The notes: generated by a model not told the origin, from the letters alone. Positions 12,061 to 22,638 are shown, numbered from the stretch's first letter. The stretch is 64,000 nucleotides of DNA from Misgurnus anguillicaudatus (GCF_027580225.2 NC_073356.2:6482501-6546500); one strand, 5' to 3'. Program-made: numbers and translations.

Positions 12061-13252
12061 GGGGAGACCGGGGCTGGTTGTCTCACGGGTTGGTTGTCAC
12101 ACTGCTTATTCCAGACATACTACATGGCACTGTGGTACAATTTTGATATCAATTTGTTAGCCTTTAATAGCTTACTCATTTGCACTTGAAATTTTGCTGA
12201 GCAGGCACAAAACATTGAGGTTAGGAGACAATTTTTAATTTTTATGGGTCAGAGTAAATTTTCATGTTGGTGTTGTTTTTGTGTTGAGATCTTGTAGGAT
12301 ATTAGTCATTCAAAAACAAAACACTCATTAAAAAGCTAAAAGTAGTAGCTTTATTTTGAGTCATCTTTTAGCTATCAAGTTAAAGCCGTGTGGCAGCTAG
12401 CTTAGCATGTTTGTCAAGAAGTCAGTTGGGGATGGTTGTCACATAGCTTGCGGGGTTGGTTGTCACATGTGAGTATTGGACATGTAGACCTTTTAAGACT
12501 GTTTGTTTGTTTGTTTTTGTTTGCTGTTAAAATAAAATAAAGCATTAAATAAAGAGGTTTTAACACTAAAAATGATTTCATTTTATTTCTCAACACAGTA
12601 GACAATGGGCTTTATGCCCAGCTGCACTACTTCCTGGGCTTCGGCCGGCTTCTTGTTTCCTGTCTGCCATTGTTGGACGGGCTGATTAATCCAGGTGTGC
12701 CTGACCTCAGTAGTCACAACAACAATAATCAGGCGCACCTGGATTGGTCAGTTTGTTCGGTGGTGGCGGACGGGGGGCAGGGAGCTGGCTGAAGTTCATA
12801 GTGCAGCTGGGCATAAAGCCTATTCAAGTAACTGATCACCCACTTTAATCCCATTGTTTAAACATAAGGGGCATTAATAACAACTATCAAAGGGGTGGAT
12901 TCATATTAAAACTTATTTGCAGTTTCTAGCTTAAAAAACAAAAAAATTACACATTATCTTTTCAGATCCCAATTTATCATTGAAATCCTATTGAATCACT
13001 ATAGGGACAACCAACCCCATACCCTGTGACAACCAACCCCGTGATGGGGTTGGTTGTCACATTGTGTCAGAGTGTCTTTGATGGTTAATTACTTCCTGTT
13101 ACAATACATTCGAAAAGTAAAACGTACAGTATACACATTTAAAGCCAAGACTCCAAAGTTTCATTTCATGTAGGAATTACTGCTGAAAGATTTTTTGAAG
13201 ATGAGCAATTCATGCATGAGTAAAAATTGTGACAACCAACCCCGGTCTCCCC
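12061..13252. mobile_element. TIR transposon with TA target duplication
   Basis: The termini are GGGGAGACCGGGG-type inverted repeats running into GGTTGGTTGTC. They are flanked by TA on both sides, with a single TA at the empty site in copy B. The motif GGGGTTGGTTGTCACA recurs several times inside in both orientations (about 12425, 12452, 13005, 13038, 13230), as expected for subterminal transposase-binding repeats. No transposase frame is visible. Superfamily not assigned. Confidence 0.8.
12608..12820. mobile_element. Nested foldback element (MITE-like palindrome)
   Basis: GGCTTTATGCCCAGCTGCAC at the left is matched by its inverted copy at the right end. Partial inverted similarity continues through the AATCCAGGTGNGCCTGA motifs near the centre, so the whole 213 bp could fold into an imperfect hairpin. 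It sits inside the TA-flanked element. No clear target duplication is seen. Confidence 0.65.
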
Positions 13253-13528
13253 TACCCCAGAGAGTTTTCCAGGAGCCATCTAAATCGCTGGCCCTGGTAC
13301 TTCCCAAACTGAAGTTTGCAGTGAGCGAGTACAAAAAACTGGTCACTGGGGTCTCCACCATTTGTGCTGACAAAAGCTCTAGCCTCTGCCAGCACCTCCT
13401 CTTTACTTTTGGCCCTTCCGGACTCAAGCTTTTCTAGGTGCTTTGCCTCTGCTGATGGTGCCATGAGGAGTCGGCTTGATGTTGCTGATTGGGGTTGAAA
13501 AACAGGATACGCATACATTTTCTGAAAA

Positions 13529-14137
13529 GAAAATTAGAAAGATACTAATAATTGTATAATGTAAGGGATATTTTTTTACCATTTTACAATTAAGTTAGTT
13601 TGGTATTAAAAAATCATATAAAATAATAGTTGTATATATAGTTTTTTAATTAAGCCTTGTACTATGCAAAGTAAATGTGTTTATGCATATCTGACGTACG
13701 TTACTGCAGTAAAGTTGATTTTATATTTGATATTCATTTGAATAATAATAATTCGTTTGACTCTAGCATTTGCTGTTTTTATTTAAACAATTAAATAATT
13801 TATCAATACGACCCAATGGCAGAAGGATGACAATTTTTTCCTAATAATATCCTTTCATAGCAAAAAAAAGACATATTACCCCAAAAGGGTTCTTGCGCTA
13901 TGAAAGGGATATTTTTAGGAACGTTTATCATCATATCATATCATTTATAAAACCAACTTTACCACAGTTATCTCTTATTGTTTTGGACTGAAAACATGAA
14001 CCGAGAGTTTAACTTTAATGAGTATGAAACCGAATGTCTAATGAATGTCAAACGTTGAACTAACGTTAACTTAACCACCATGTTAAAATGCACAGAAGAA
14101 AACATTTCCAATACATGCTAGACAGCTATATAGGCAA
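13529..14137 (-). other. First intron region of copy A pseudogene
   Basis: A/T-rich sequence corresponding in part to 56892-57735 of copy B; the GTTTATGCATATCTGACGTACG stretch is shared. No other feature is recognised. Confidence 0.6.
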
Positions 14138-15106
14138 CCCTTACGAAAAAGAAGTTTATTAAAGTGTGCTATAAGTATACTTTTTTTAAACTTAAAATAA
14201 GAAAGTATACTTTCAGTTGACTTTTTATGTACTTCTCTAAAATGTACTTTAGGTACTTCTTAGAAATATACTTAAATTGTACTAAAGTATACTTGACCTA
14301 TACTGACCGAAATGTCTAAGTATATTTGGCCTATACTTGTTTACTGACATATACTTAAAAGTATTAAGTAAAAATGCAAAAGCTACATCAAGAAAGCTGC
14401 AAAAAGCCATATGAATAGCCCTGGTGAAAAATAAATATACTTTATTGTATTTCAAGTATATTTAACTTTGCAATAGTACATTACAAATATACTTAGAAAG
14501 AAACCATCTTTGAATATATTGAAAGTATGCTTACAATATATTTGTTTACAATTAAACTTTTAACATATTTCAAAATAATTATAATTTAGTATATTTTCTA
14601 AAAGTATACTTTAAAAAAATATATACTTGGAGTTAAAGTTCTGTGCAATTTTTAAAGTATACTAATTTGAACTTATTTTAAAGTTTATTTTAGGTATACT
14701 TTATCTGTTAAAGTTATCATTATAATGCACTGACAGCATATTTATAAAATACATTATTTAGCATCATTTAGAAACAGTATATTTGAAGTAAATTTTGAAA
14801 GTATATGTAGTGTACAAATGTATATTATCTTTATGGAGAATCTTTAGTGTTAGTAAACTGGTGGGTTATTGATTTTGTGCTGCAGGTATACTTGCAAGTG
14901 TTCTTTTGCTATACTTTTAGTTAACTAGTAGTTTACTACTCAACTTTACTTTAAGTGAACTTAACATCATACTATAAATATATATATATTGCACTTAAAG
15001 TACAATACAATGTTCCTGTGTATTAATTTTTATACTTGACACATACCTTTTAATTGTACTTTTAATTTGAAGCTAAATCTTTCGTATGCTATCAGTGAGC
15101 TAATCA

Positions 15107-15137
<31 letters not shown>

Positions 15138-15302
15138 ATATTATTTATATATTATATACTCACTTTCAACATTTGATATGTTATCTATATTCTATTGTGA
15201 ATAAAATATAAGTTTATGAGATTTGTAAATTATTCCATTCCTTTTTTACTCACAATTTCTACAGTGTCCCAACTTTTTCTGATTTGAGGTTGTATATATA
15301 TA

Positions 15303-17056
15303 TGTGGCGAACAGGAATAATTGGGAAAGGGCAATCAAATCAGAAGCCCATATAAGACCGACTACGCCACCCCGAGTTAATTTATAGGGGAATTGATCTA
15401 AACCAAAATAAAGCTCACAGGTTCAGTTCGGTGGGGTCAGGTATGAGACACAACTTGTATATAAAAATAAATTTATTTATTTTGCAATAAAACAAAGATG
15501 CACTAAGTACATCACGGACACAATAACAATATAAATTTCAATTCACAACCACACGCACACAAATTGGGGATCGGCATTCAGCTCCTCTCAGGAACAAGTC
15601 CCGAATTCTCCTATCTAGAATGAAGAGAAAAAGACACAGCAAAGTCACATCCACCACACGTGCACACAGCACAGATACACTGCACCTCAAATGGAGCACG
15701 GCAATCAGTGAAGAATACCACCACCGGATGTAAGAGGACACAACTCCTAAGACTTCTGCTGTCTGCCGCCCCAATTCTAAAACAAAGAAACAAAAAAAAG
15801 AATACACAATTTCAATCATAAAACACACACACACACACACCATTAGTCAACTTGTAAAGCGGTAACCAAAACCCTCACAGCTGGATGCAAAAACGATCTA
15901 GAAATCTACCCCTTGCAAGCCAGACAGTTAATCACAGTTAGGACCAGGTTTCACAGTTAATACGAGACAACTTGCATACATTCAGGTATGACAGGCACCA
16001 TTGCACCTTACCCTTAGCAGGCTGCAACAAGCTAAGAAAAGCCACACCGGGGACAAAGAGAGCGTCAATACAGCTTGCAAGCCGGCAGACGCCGCAGGTG
16101 TGTATGAAGATACATATACAAATAAAATAAAATAAAATAAAAAAAATTACAACAAAAGAATACAAATTATACTAACTTTGCTGAATGCATACAGTTAAAC
16201 AACCAAACAAATGAAAGAAAAGAAAAACTGTATCACAATTCAACTTTTAAAGAAATACCCCATAGTGGTTACTGCAAAGTAGACGTTGAGGGAATCGTAC
16301 GTTAGTGGAGGAAGGAATACACTTTGAAACAGTACATTAGCCAACTGGCACAGAATTTACCACAGACAGTCAGGTATGGAGGGCTGTTCCGAAAACGACG
16401 GGTTAACGAAGCCGTCCACAACCACGGGCCGTTGAGAGACCAGCAAAGCGAAATCACCACTTCGTTACCTTAATCGAGGTTCACACGGACCGCAGCCCAA
16501 AGTGAACAACGCACACACATAGCGGAGGAAGCAACACAGCGCAACCCGCAGCAGCACAATGAATGAATCGGAATTACAGCAGTCCATCAGCCCACCACAA
16601 CACGCTCCAGGCGTCTAAAGACAAACACATACAGAAAACATAACTAACCAAACACTTACCCAATACATAATGTGCCACAGTTAAAAGGGCATACCTCCGT
16701 GAATGGCGATCGCCGCACAGATTAACCCAGTTAAGAGACGTGTCGGATTACATACACGCTTTGCATTTCCTCAGTCCACTATAAAAGAATAGGATTGATG
16801 TCGTAAAACAGCCAAAAGCCACCGTATAATTAGCAGCTTACAGCCTTACCTCTCAAGCCACGATACACCGGCACACACACAACTGCAACGCTTAGATGAC
16901 GCAGATCCGGGTGGCGCACAGTCACCCAGAAACGGTAACGCTTAGATGACGCACATCCGGGTGGCACAAGTTCACCCCTTTTATACTATACGTAATGAGG
17001 CTTCCTCAGAGTAACAGATCACAGTTTAACCCCTTATGTAGATGCATACTGCCACA
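15303..17056. mobile_element. Candidate solo LTR or short-TIR element inside a TA repeat
   Basis: The segment starts TGTGGC and ends GCCACA, within (TA)n that could supply a TATAT duplication. A CATATAAG promoter-like motif lies near 15350 and AATAAA near 15409. TG...CA ends suggest a solo LTR of about 1.75 kb; a short-TIR DNA element is an alternative. No coding region is convincing. A 101-residue frame at 15538-15843 is composed of low-information sequence. Confidence 0.4.
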
Positions 17057-17085
17057 TATATATATATATATATATATATCTATAT
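17057..17085. repeat. TA dinucleotide run
   Basis: (TA)n flanks the right end of the preceding element. A shorter run flanks the left end, suggesting insertion into a TA repeat. Confidence 0.85.
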
Positions 17086-17087
17086 AT

Positions 17088-17365
17088 ATGGCTGAATCCC
17101 CTGAATATTTACTTTCGTTCTGGACTCCATTTCCCATAATCCCGCATACCTGGACTGATTACTCTGCCACCTGAAACTCATTGGACAGCCTATATAAACT
17201 CTCTGGAAACATTCAGTTAGTGCAAAGTCTTGATTTGTACCGGCTGTCATTGCTGAGCGGTTTGCCTGCCTGACATTGCTGTTGTTTGACCTTGCCTGTT
17301 GGAATATGAGTGTTTAATAAAAACCTGCAGATGGATCCTCAGTGTCAAAGTGCTTTGTTACACAA
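17088..17365 (+). mobile_element. LTR-like fragment
   Basis: The segment contains CTATATAAACTC at about 17190 (TATA-like), a downstream start-like region, and TTTAATAAAAACC near 17312 (polyadenylation-like). This order is typical of a retrotransposon LTR. Its ends cannot be defined. Confidence 0.35.
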
Positions 17366-18002
17366 GCAGTATACAATAAGTAACCTACTAGTTTACTAAG
17401 AGTACACTAACAGAACACTTGCATGTACACTTTCAGTATATGACTAGTAAACTACTAGTTAACTAAAAGTATATTAAAAGAACATTTGGAAGTATACCTG
17501 CAGCACAAAATGAGTAACCTACTAGTTTACTAAGAGTAATCTAACAAACATTTGCATGTACACTTGAAGTATAAGTCTAGAAAACTACTAGTATACTCAT
17601 GAGTTCACTTGCAGTACAAATGAAGAACTAATTGTGCACTAGTTGTACACTTAAAGTTGACTACTCTTACACTTATAGTACACTTAGAAGTATACTTTTA
17701 TATACTAAAAGTGGGCCAATTTAGTCCCAAGCGGTATTCAAGCAGTACACTTACAAGTTTACTACTAGACATGTTAGTACACTTACTACATAAAGTATAC
17801 TTAAAACTATACTCCAACATTACTTAAGTATACTTAATAAAATGAACTTGAAGTTTACTTCTTTTTCGTAAGGGAAGTTTAATTTCCCAAACATATACAC
17901 ATTATATTAACAAATAATGACCGATATTCAATAACAAAGTTAACAAAGTAAACAAGACTTACCTATCGCTAACTCAAAGATGATAATAATAGCTGCCGGT
18001 GA

Positions 18003-18250
18003 TTGGTTAAAAAGTTAACCTCAGGAGAGAAACGCAATTGGTCAAAAGTGAGCCACAGGAGAGGAACGCGCGATTGGTCCAAAGTAAGCCATGGGAGTGA
18101 AACGCGATTGGTCAAAAGTAAGCCACAGAAGAGAAACGTGATTCGTCAAAAGTAAGCAACAGGGAGAAACGTGATTGGTCAAAAGTAAGCCACAGGGAGA
18201 AACGTGATTGGTCAAAAGTAAGCCACTGGAAGAAACACGATTGGCTCATG
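18003..18250 (-). promoter_or_regulatory. Tandem CCAAT-box promoter repeat, copy A
   Basis: About eight units of roughly 32 bp, consensus GAAACGTGATTGGTCAAAAGTAAGCCACAGG, here given in pieces: GAAACGTGATTGGTC then AAAAGTAAGCCACAGG. Seven carry ATTGG, which is CCAAT on the gene's strand, and one has ATTCG. They lie upstream of the pseudogene's 5' untranslated exon and near the transposon's right end. The copy B block has the same order, including the ATTCG unit. Confidence 0.65.
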
Positions 18251-18286
18251 CGGGCTAACTTTGGCTCACTCGGTGGGAAGCAGTAG

Positions 18287-18308
18287 GGATCGATGCCCGC
18301 ATTCTCCA
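18287..18308 (+). pseudogene. tRNA-Ala 3' remnant at the right edge of copy A
   Basis: The last 22 nt of a tRNA-Ala gene (GGATCGATGCCCGCATTCTCCA) directly follow the transposon end. Downstream sequence matches the 3' flank of tRNA-Ala in the array in diverged form. The 5' part of the tRNA is absent. Confidence 0.85.
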
Positions 18309-18945
18309 CAATTGTGCCCTCCATGTGGGAGCTTTTGCTGGTCACACTTGCAGGAGAATTGCTTCACATTGGGTCCTCCTCTTACATTTTGCCTTAAAAA
18401 GCCAACAGGTCCAAGTGTCGGTCCTCAGTATGGCACCTGAGCAAACACATGAACGTCTCCTATATGTATGTTATTTCACAAAGCAACATGGAGCAAGAGC
18501 TTTACATTCAAAGAGCATTTGGTTGCCATTTAAAATTGGAATCATTTTCTTTCAATGTTCATTTGTCCTCCTGTCCTTTCTGGTAAGTTATTTTATTGCA
18601 TTTTATTGTAAACCCATTCAGTTTCATTTGGCCTGTACACATGAGCTCTGTGTACCATTTGGCCTAAACGTTGATGCATTTTTTTAATTTATCCTAAAGT
18701 ATTGTAAATGTTTAATTTCCTTCCTTGTAATGTGCGTGTGTTTTTTAAAATTTGGCATTTTGTGTTTTATTGGCCTACCGTCAATGTAAACAGAAAAAGT
18801 GCTTAATGTTTCTTGAATTTACTCAATTTTTGTTTTCAACGTGAGTGCTCTGGTTGAACGGCTTAAAGGGCTGAGGCTTGTTTTGGGGGGTAACGAACAC
18901 TGTACCCTTGGACATGGTTTTGCTTGGAGACCCCAAAAGGCAGAC

Positions 18946-19017
18946 AGGTACCACCGAGATCTGAACTCGGATCGCTGGATTCAAAGTCCAGAGTGCTAAC
19001 CATTACACCATGGAACC
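18946..19017 (-). tRNA. tRNA-Gln (TTG)
   Basis: This is the only TTG glutamine gene in the window. It is a full 72-nt cloverleaf with anticodon TTG in a perfect stem. The acceptor stem has one T-T mismatch because the 3' strand reads TGGTACC. Otherwise it is like the CTG copies downstream. Probably functional, with some doubt because of the mismatch. Confidence 0.8.
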
Positions 19018-19130
19018 ACACTTCTTTTTGACACATGACCCACTGGTTCACGGAGAATAGGACACTCGGACAGGGATTGTAAATAAACTGCTGTGAACCC
19101 GCCAACGAAAATTCACAATGCGTCCCGCAT

Positions 19131-19203
19131 TGCCAAACCCCGAGATTGAACCAGGGACCTTTAGATCTCCAGTGTAACGCTGCCCCAACTGAGTTATTTC
19201 GGC
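19131..19203 (-). pseudogene. tRNA-Phe pseudogene
   Basis: Full-length and alignable to tRNA-Phe(GAA), but the anticodon position reads GGA, the anticodon stem has a mismatch, and D-arm and acceptor bases are changed. Confidence 0.8.
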
Positions 19204-19285
19204 AACAGCTGACTGGCCTGCGGGAATTTCCATGACAAATCAAAGCACTGTAACAGTCAACAAGACGAAGTGGAGAAAAAGCACT

Positions 19286-19335
19286 TGGCTCGTACCCGCA
19301 ACCTTGGCGTTATTAGCACCACGCTTTAACCGGCC
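19286..19335 (-). pseudogene. tRNA-Ile pseudogene (internal deletions)
   Basis: The anticodon arm with AAT is kept. Most of the D arm and part of the T arm are deleted, leaving 50 nt. Confidence 0.85.
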
Positions 19336-19425
19336 ACGGAACTGCACGTGGAACTATGTAACTCCCTGTCACGATCGACATGACTGTTCCACAGGGTAGC
19401 AGCATCAAGAAGGAAACCTGTAGAC

Positions 19426-19497
19426 GGGCTCGTCCGGGATTTGAACTCGGGACCTCTCGCACCCGAAGCGAGAATCATACCCCTAGACCAACGAGCC
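19426..19497 (-). tRNA. tRNA-Pro (CGG)
   Basis: A 72-nt cloverleaf identical to the array's Pro genes except for anticodon CGG and one T-stem base that creates an A-C mismatch. It is the only CGG proline gene here and sits in the same kind of spacer as the AGG and TGG copies. Confidence 0.85.
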
Positions 19498-19591
19498 AAT
19501 TGTGGAGCTCCACGGCCCCCTGGGAAAGATTTTTCCACCAAGTAACAGCCAGCTTCCAACAAGCCAAAGCAGTCAGGCGTTTTAGGCATAA

Positions 19592-19633
19592 GGGGACTTA
19601 GCTCAAATGGGAGAGCATTCTATGCATTCTCCA
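19592..19633 (+). pseudogene. tRNA-Ala pseudogene (anticodon arm deleted)
   Basis: The acceptor and D arm (GGGGACTTAGCTCAAATGG) run straight into the 3' acceptor sequence CATTCTCCA. The anticodon and T arms are missing. Confidence 0.85.
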
Positions 19634-19755
19634 CGTGATGTGCTTGTTGTTAATTGCTCTGATGTTACAGAACCGAGGCGTGCCCTCTCCATGGGTGTTT
19701 TTGCCGTTCACACTTGCAGAAAAGGGCTTCTCTTTGGCTCCAGATCTTACATTTT

Positions 19756-19821
19756 GCGGGGATTGAACCCGCGACCTTGGTGTTATTAGCCCCACGCTCT
19801 AACCAACTGAGCTAACCGGCC
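19756..19821 (-). pseudogene. tRNA-Ile pseudogene (3' acceptor lost)
   Basis: The 5' acceptor, D arm, AAT anticodon loop and T arm are present. The 3' acceptor strand is replaced by unrelated sequence and the anticodon stem has a mismatch. Confidence 0.85.
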
Positions 19822-19899
19822 ACGGAACAGCTCCTGTCTCTGCCAAGACTGACATGAATGTTCCACAGTGTAGCAGCATCAAGAAGCAAAGCTAAACAA

Positions 19900-19920
19900 G
19901 GGCTCGTCCGGGATTTGAAC
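19900..19920 (-). pseudogene. tRNA-Pro 3' fragment at a deletion junction
   Basis: Twenty-one nt of the 3' end of a tRNA-Pro, with the TGG-type flank, join directly to CTGACAAGACCAAAGGCGG. In intact units that sequence lies about 1.5 kb further on, so the junction marks a unit-shortening deletion inside a tRNA gene. Confidence 0.85.
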
Positions 19921-20063
19921 CTGACAAGACCAAAGGCGGAGGTGTCACTGAGAGTCCCTGACGTCCTTTGCGGGTTTCTCATTGACATTCCATTCCTTTC
20001 CTGCCAATATTGCCATACACAGCGGCGTTGTGGGTTAAAGCGTGTAGGGACGAGTCTAAAGAG

Positions 20064-20135
20064 GGGCTCGTCCGGGATTTGAACCCGGGACCTCTCGCAC
20101 CCTAAGCGAGAATCATACCCCTAGACCAACGAGCC
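20064..20135 (-). tRNA. tRNA-Pro (AGG), unit 1
   Basis: A 72-nt cloverleaf with GGCTCGT/ACGAGCC acceptor, TGGTCTAGGGGTATG D arm (A box), AGG anticodon and GGTTCAAATCC T loop (B box). No TTTT follows within about 30 nt, which is weak for a Pol III terminator. Confidence 0.95.
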
Positions 20136-20230
20136 ACTCAAAGCGTGCCACCACGCCCCCCTGGGAAACATTTTCCCAACACCATAGCAGCCAGCTTCCA
20201 ACATGCCAAAGCATTCACAAGACAGAGGTA

Positions 20231-20303
20231 GGGGAATTAGCTCAAATGGTAGAGCGCTCGCTTAGCATGCGAGAAGTAGCGGGATCGATGCCCGCATTCT
20301 CCA
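20231..20303 (+). tRNA. tRNA-Ala (AGC), unit 1
   Basis: 73 nt, anticodon AGC, opposite in strand to the other genes of the unit. It differs from the array consensus by one G to A in the variable-loop region (GAGAAGTAGC). Confidence 0.93.
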
Positions 20304-20865
20304 CGTGATTGTGGTTTGTTGTTAATTGCTCTGATGTCACAGACCGGAAGCATGAAGCTTCACATTGGGTCCACACATGAACGTCTCCGATACGGATGTT
20401 ATTTCACAAAGCAACATGGAGCAGGAGCTTAACACTCCAAGAGCATTTTGTTGCCATTTAAAATTGGAATCATTTTCTTTCAATGTTCATTTGTCTTCGT
20501 GTCATTTCTGGTAAGTCTTTTTAATGCATTTCATTGTCAGATTGTACACAAGAGCTGTGTGTTTCCTTTGGCCTGTACACATGAGCTGTGTGTTTCCTTT
20601 GTCCTAAACGTCAATGCATTTTTCATTTATTCTATGTTTTCGTACATGTTTAATTTGCTTTATTGTAATGTCCTTGTGTTTGCTGAAATTTTGCGACTTG
20701 TGAGTTGTTGGCCCACCGCCAGGGTGATCAGAAAAAGTGTTCAATGTTGCTTGAACTAACTCATTTTTGTCTAGAGCCTGAGTGCTCTGGTAAAAAGGCT
20801 TAAAGGGCAGGTGGATTGTTTTGGGGTAACAAACGCTGTTCCCTTGGATACCCAAAAACTCTTAC

Positions 20866-20937
20866 AGGTCCCAACGACATTTGAACTCCGATCACTGGAT
20901 TCAGAGTCCAGAGTGCTAACCATTACACCATGGAACC
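20866..20937 (-). pseudogene. tRNA-Gln (CTG), degenerate, unit 1
   Basis: Length and CTG anticodon are kept, but several substitutions leave at least three mismatches in the T stem. Probably non-functional. Confidence 0.7.
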
Positions 20938-21032
20938 ACTCTTTCGTTAGCGCCTGACCCACTGGGTAACGGAGAAAAGGACACTCGGATAGGGAGCTTC
21001 AGTTAAACAAACTCTCAAAAGGCTGCCATCAA

Positions 21033-21071
21033 TGCCGAAACCCGTGCTCTAACCAACTGAGATAACCGGCC
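21033..21071 (-). pseudogene. Phe/Ile chimeric tRNA relic, unit 1
   Basis: On the plus strand, 12 bases from the 3' end of tRNA-Phe (TGCCGAAACCCG) join the 5' half of tRNA-Ile. There is no anticodon arm. The Phe-Ile spacer is lost. Confidence 0.88.
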
Positions 21072-21149
21072 ACGGAACAGCTCCTGTCTCTGCCAAGACT
21101 GACATGAATGTTCCACAGTGTAGCAGCATCAAGAAGCAAAGCTAAACAA

Positions 21150-21221
21150 GGGCTCGTCCGGGATTTGAACCCGGGACCTCTCGCACCCAAAGCGAGAATC
21201 ATACCCCTAGACCAACGAGCC
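21150..21221 (-). tRNA. tRNA-Pro (TGG), unit 1
   Basis: 72 nt, identical to the Pro(AGG) gene of the same unit except for the first anticodon base. The 3' flank lacks TTTT within about 30 nt. Confidence 0.95.
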
Positions 21222-22566
21222 AAGCCGTGCTGTCTTTTTGCCGTGCCACTGCGAAACATGTGACCACAACACAGTCACCAGCTTCCTCAAGCAGTTCCTT
21301 GGGCTGGGCCTGTTTGGTCCTGCTCCTCTGTTTAGCCACAATGAGCCCTAGTGTTGGGCTGGTGTCAAAATAAGCACTTATCGATATAAGTACATGCTTA
21401 TTGCTTAATATTTGAAATGGTGTGAGAGAACTCGACTGGTCTGCATAAATCTCGGACCTGAACCCAGCTGAACACCTTTGTTATGGATTACAGGGTCTGA
21501 GCAAAACACTCATCACCCAAACCCATCAATGATTTGTTCACAGGGTCACAGTCATTTCAGCACAGAAAAAGTCCTTTGCAAAACTGTTGCAACATAGATG
21601 GAAACAAAATTATTTGACATGGTCTGTAAGGTATAACATTAATATTTGTTTTGATTGGAGAAACTGGAATAGATAAATATGTTCATTTATTTTTAATCTA
21701 TGGCTATATTCATGGCGAGAACTGGTTTTTGGCAAAGTCAGAAATGCAGGTTACGTAAATTGGAGATGTCAAATTGCCCTTCCCTCGGTTTGTGTGTGTG
21801 TGTGTGTATAGATCAACGTGTCTGTTGTTTTTGGACTGTTTAAGGAAACCAAATAACGCAGTGCCCAGAGTAATTCCATGCTGACTGAAGGAGAACATGT
21901 ACACCCCAAACAGAGAGGCCTCCTGACCCAGCCAGGGCTTGAACAGGGGACCTTCTTGCTGTGAGGCAGCTGTGCTCTGTTTGGGGTGGCAACTGTGTCG
22001 GCCCAAACACCTTTATTAAAAGGGGCATCCCAACACTTAGTGTAGTTTTAACGTCAAGTAACATCTTAGAAGCCATGTCCTTATCGCATTTTCCAAGTGT
22101 TGATCTTAGATTTTAAGAGAAAATTCTGATAAATCATCCGGTAACTAAATTGGACACCATGAATCACTAGCCTGGTTGTATATTTAAGTATCATAGCTCC
22201 AGGCACCTCAGGGTACCTACCCAGTGGCCAGGATGATGTGCCTTTCCCGGCCAGGAGGGAGTAGGACAAATAGCCTGGGTCATTTTTCAGGTTGAGTCAA
22301 TTGTGTTGTTTGAAATCAACTCATCGCTTGTTAAAACAGCAAGCCCTCCGGTAGAAAGCTTAAAGGGTAGGGGGATAGTCTAGGGGTTAACAAACAAAAG
22401 ACGACCTCGGACACGGTTTCGACCTGACAAGACCAAAGGCGGAGGTGTCGCTGAGAGTCCCTGACGTCCTTTGCGGGTTTCTCGTTGACATTCCATTCCT
22501 TTCCTGCCAATATTGCCATCCACAGGGGCGTTGTGGGTTAAAGCTCCGAGGGACGAGTCTAAAGAG

Positions 22567-22638
22567 GGGCTCGTCCGGGATCTGAACCCGGGACTTCTCG
22601 CACCCTAAGCGAGAATCATACCCCTAGACCAACGAGCC
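22567..22638 (-). tRNA. tRNA-Pro (AGG), unit 2
   Basis: Cloverleaf complete. Two differences from consensus: T loop TTCAGAT instead of TTCAAAT, and one base in the variable region. Confidence 0.92.

Larger units (their letters stand above)
5049..13518 (-). pseudogene. Transposase-like gene, copy A (inactivated)
   Basis: This is the broken counterpart of the 1516-residue gene at 49931-56888. Exon-equivalents with conserved splice signals are 5049-5764, 5839-6343, 7006-7379, 7489-7695, 7942-8743, 8835-9162 and 9260-9729, then fragments at 11704-12058 and 13255-13518 that together make the first coding exon. Damage includes in-frame stops near 5870-5880 (exon 10), 8453 (exon 7) and 8907 (exon 6) and at about 9621-9635 (exon 5), a one-base loss near 9558, and a frameshift near 5265. 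Nine bases are missing at about 9348, removing one cysteine of the second zinc-ribbon pair. A deletion fuses coding exons 2 and 5 and removes exons 3 and 4. Two transposons lie inside the coding region. Confidence 0.85.
14138..17874. mobile_element. TIR transposon with iterated AGTATACTT motifs
   Basis: The ends are CCCTTACGAAAAAGAAGT and its inverted copy. The flanks share only AA, and copy B (57735-57738) carries the uninterrupted site. Both arms (14138-15090 and 17360-17874) are packed with variants of AGTATACTT, a palindromic motif repeated dozens of times. The middle is occupied by unrelated insertions. No transposase frame is seen. Superfamily not assigned. Confidence 0.75.
4500..18286 (-). 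mobile_element. Copy A of the tRNA-Ala-associated transposon (degenerate, with nested insertions)
   Basis: From about 4500 to 18286 this segment aligns along its length with copy B (49390-58127). Both have the left tandem repeats, the minus-strand spliced gene with the same intron positions, and the right-end CCAAT repeats. Copy A is longer because elements at 9735-11698, 12061-13252 and 14138-17874 are inserted in it; copy B has the empty sites. It has lost about 1.6 kb that in copy B carries exons 3 and 4. The right edge (GGGAAGCAGTAG) joins the last 22 nt of a tRNA-Ala gene. The left edge differs from copy B, so the original left terminus is lost or replaced. Confidence 0.8.
18309..20063. 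repeat. Degenerate leading unit (unit 0) of the tRNA array
   Basis: The order of relics follows the tandem unit (Ala 3' end, Gln, Phe, Ile, Pro). Ala, Ile and Pro pieces then appear a second time before unit 1. Spacer homology to later units is clear but diverged. Two successive truncated units, collapsed by deletions, explain the order best. Confidence 0.75.
20064..22566. repeat. tRNA array unit 1 (2503 bp)
   Basis: First well-formed tandem unit. It is about 195 bp shorter than the standard because a deletion fused tRNA-Phe to tRNA-Ile. The Gln copy is degenerate. The Ala-Gln gap (20304-20865) is A/T-rich with nothing recognised. The stretch after Pro(TGG) holds a Tc1 remnant, a GT repeat, a DANA-like fragment and the Gln-type block, as described for unit 2. 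Confidence 0.9.

Noticed and set aside
15538..15843. A 101-residue minus-strand protein with many Val and Cys residues
   Set aside because: It overlaps a CA run and an LTR-like region and resembles no family.
19131..19203. A tRNA-Ser(GGA) gene
   Set aside because: The anticodon reads GGA only because of a mutation in a tRNA-Phe copy that also has stem mismatches and lacks the long variable arm of tRNA-Ser.
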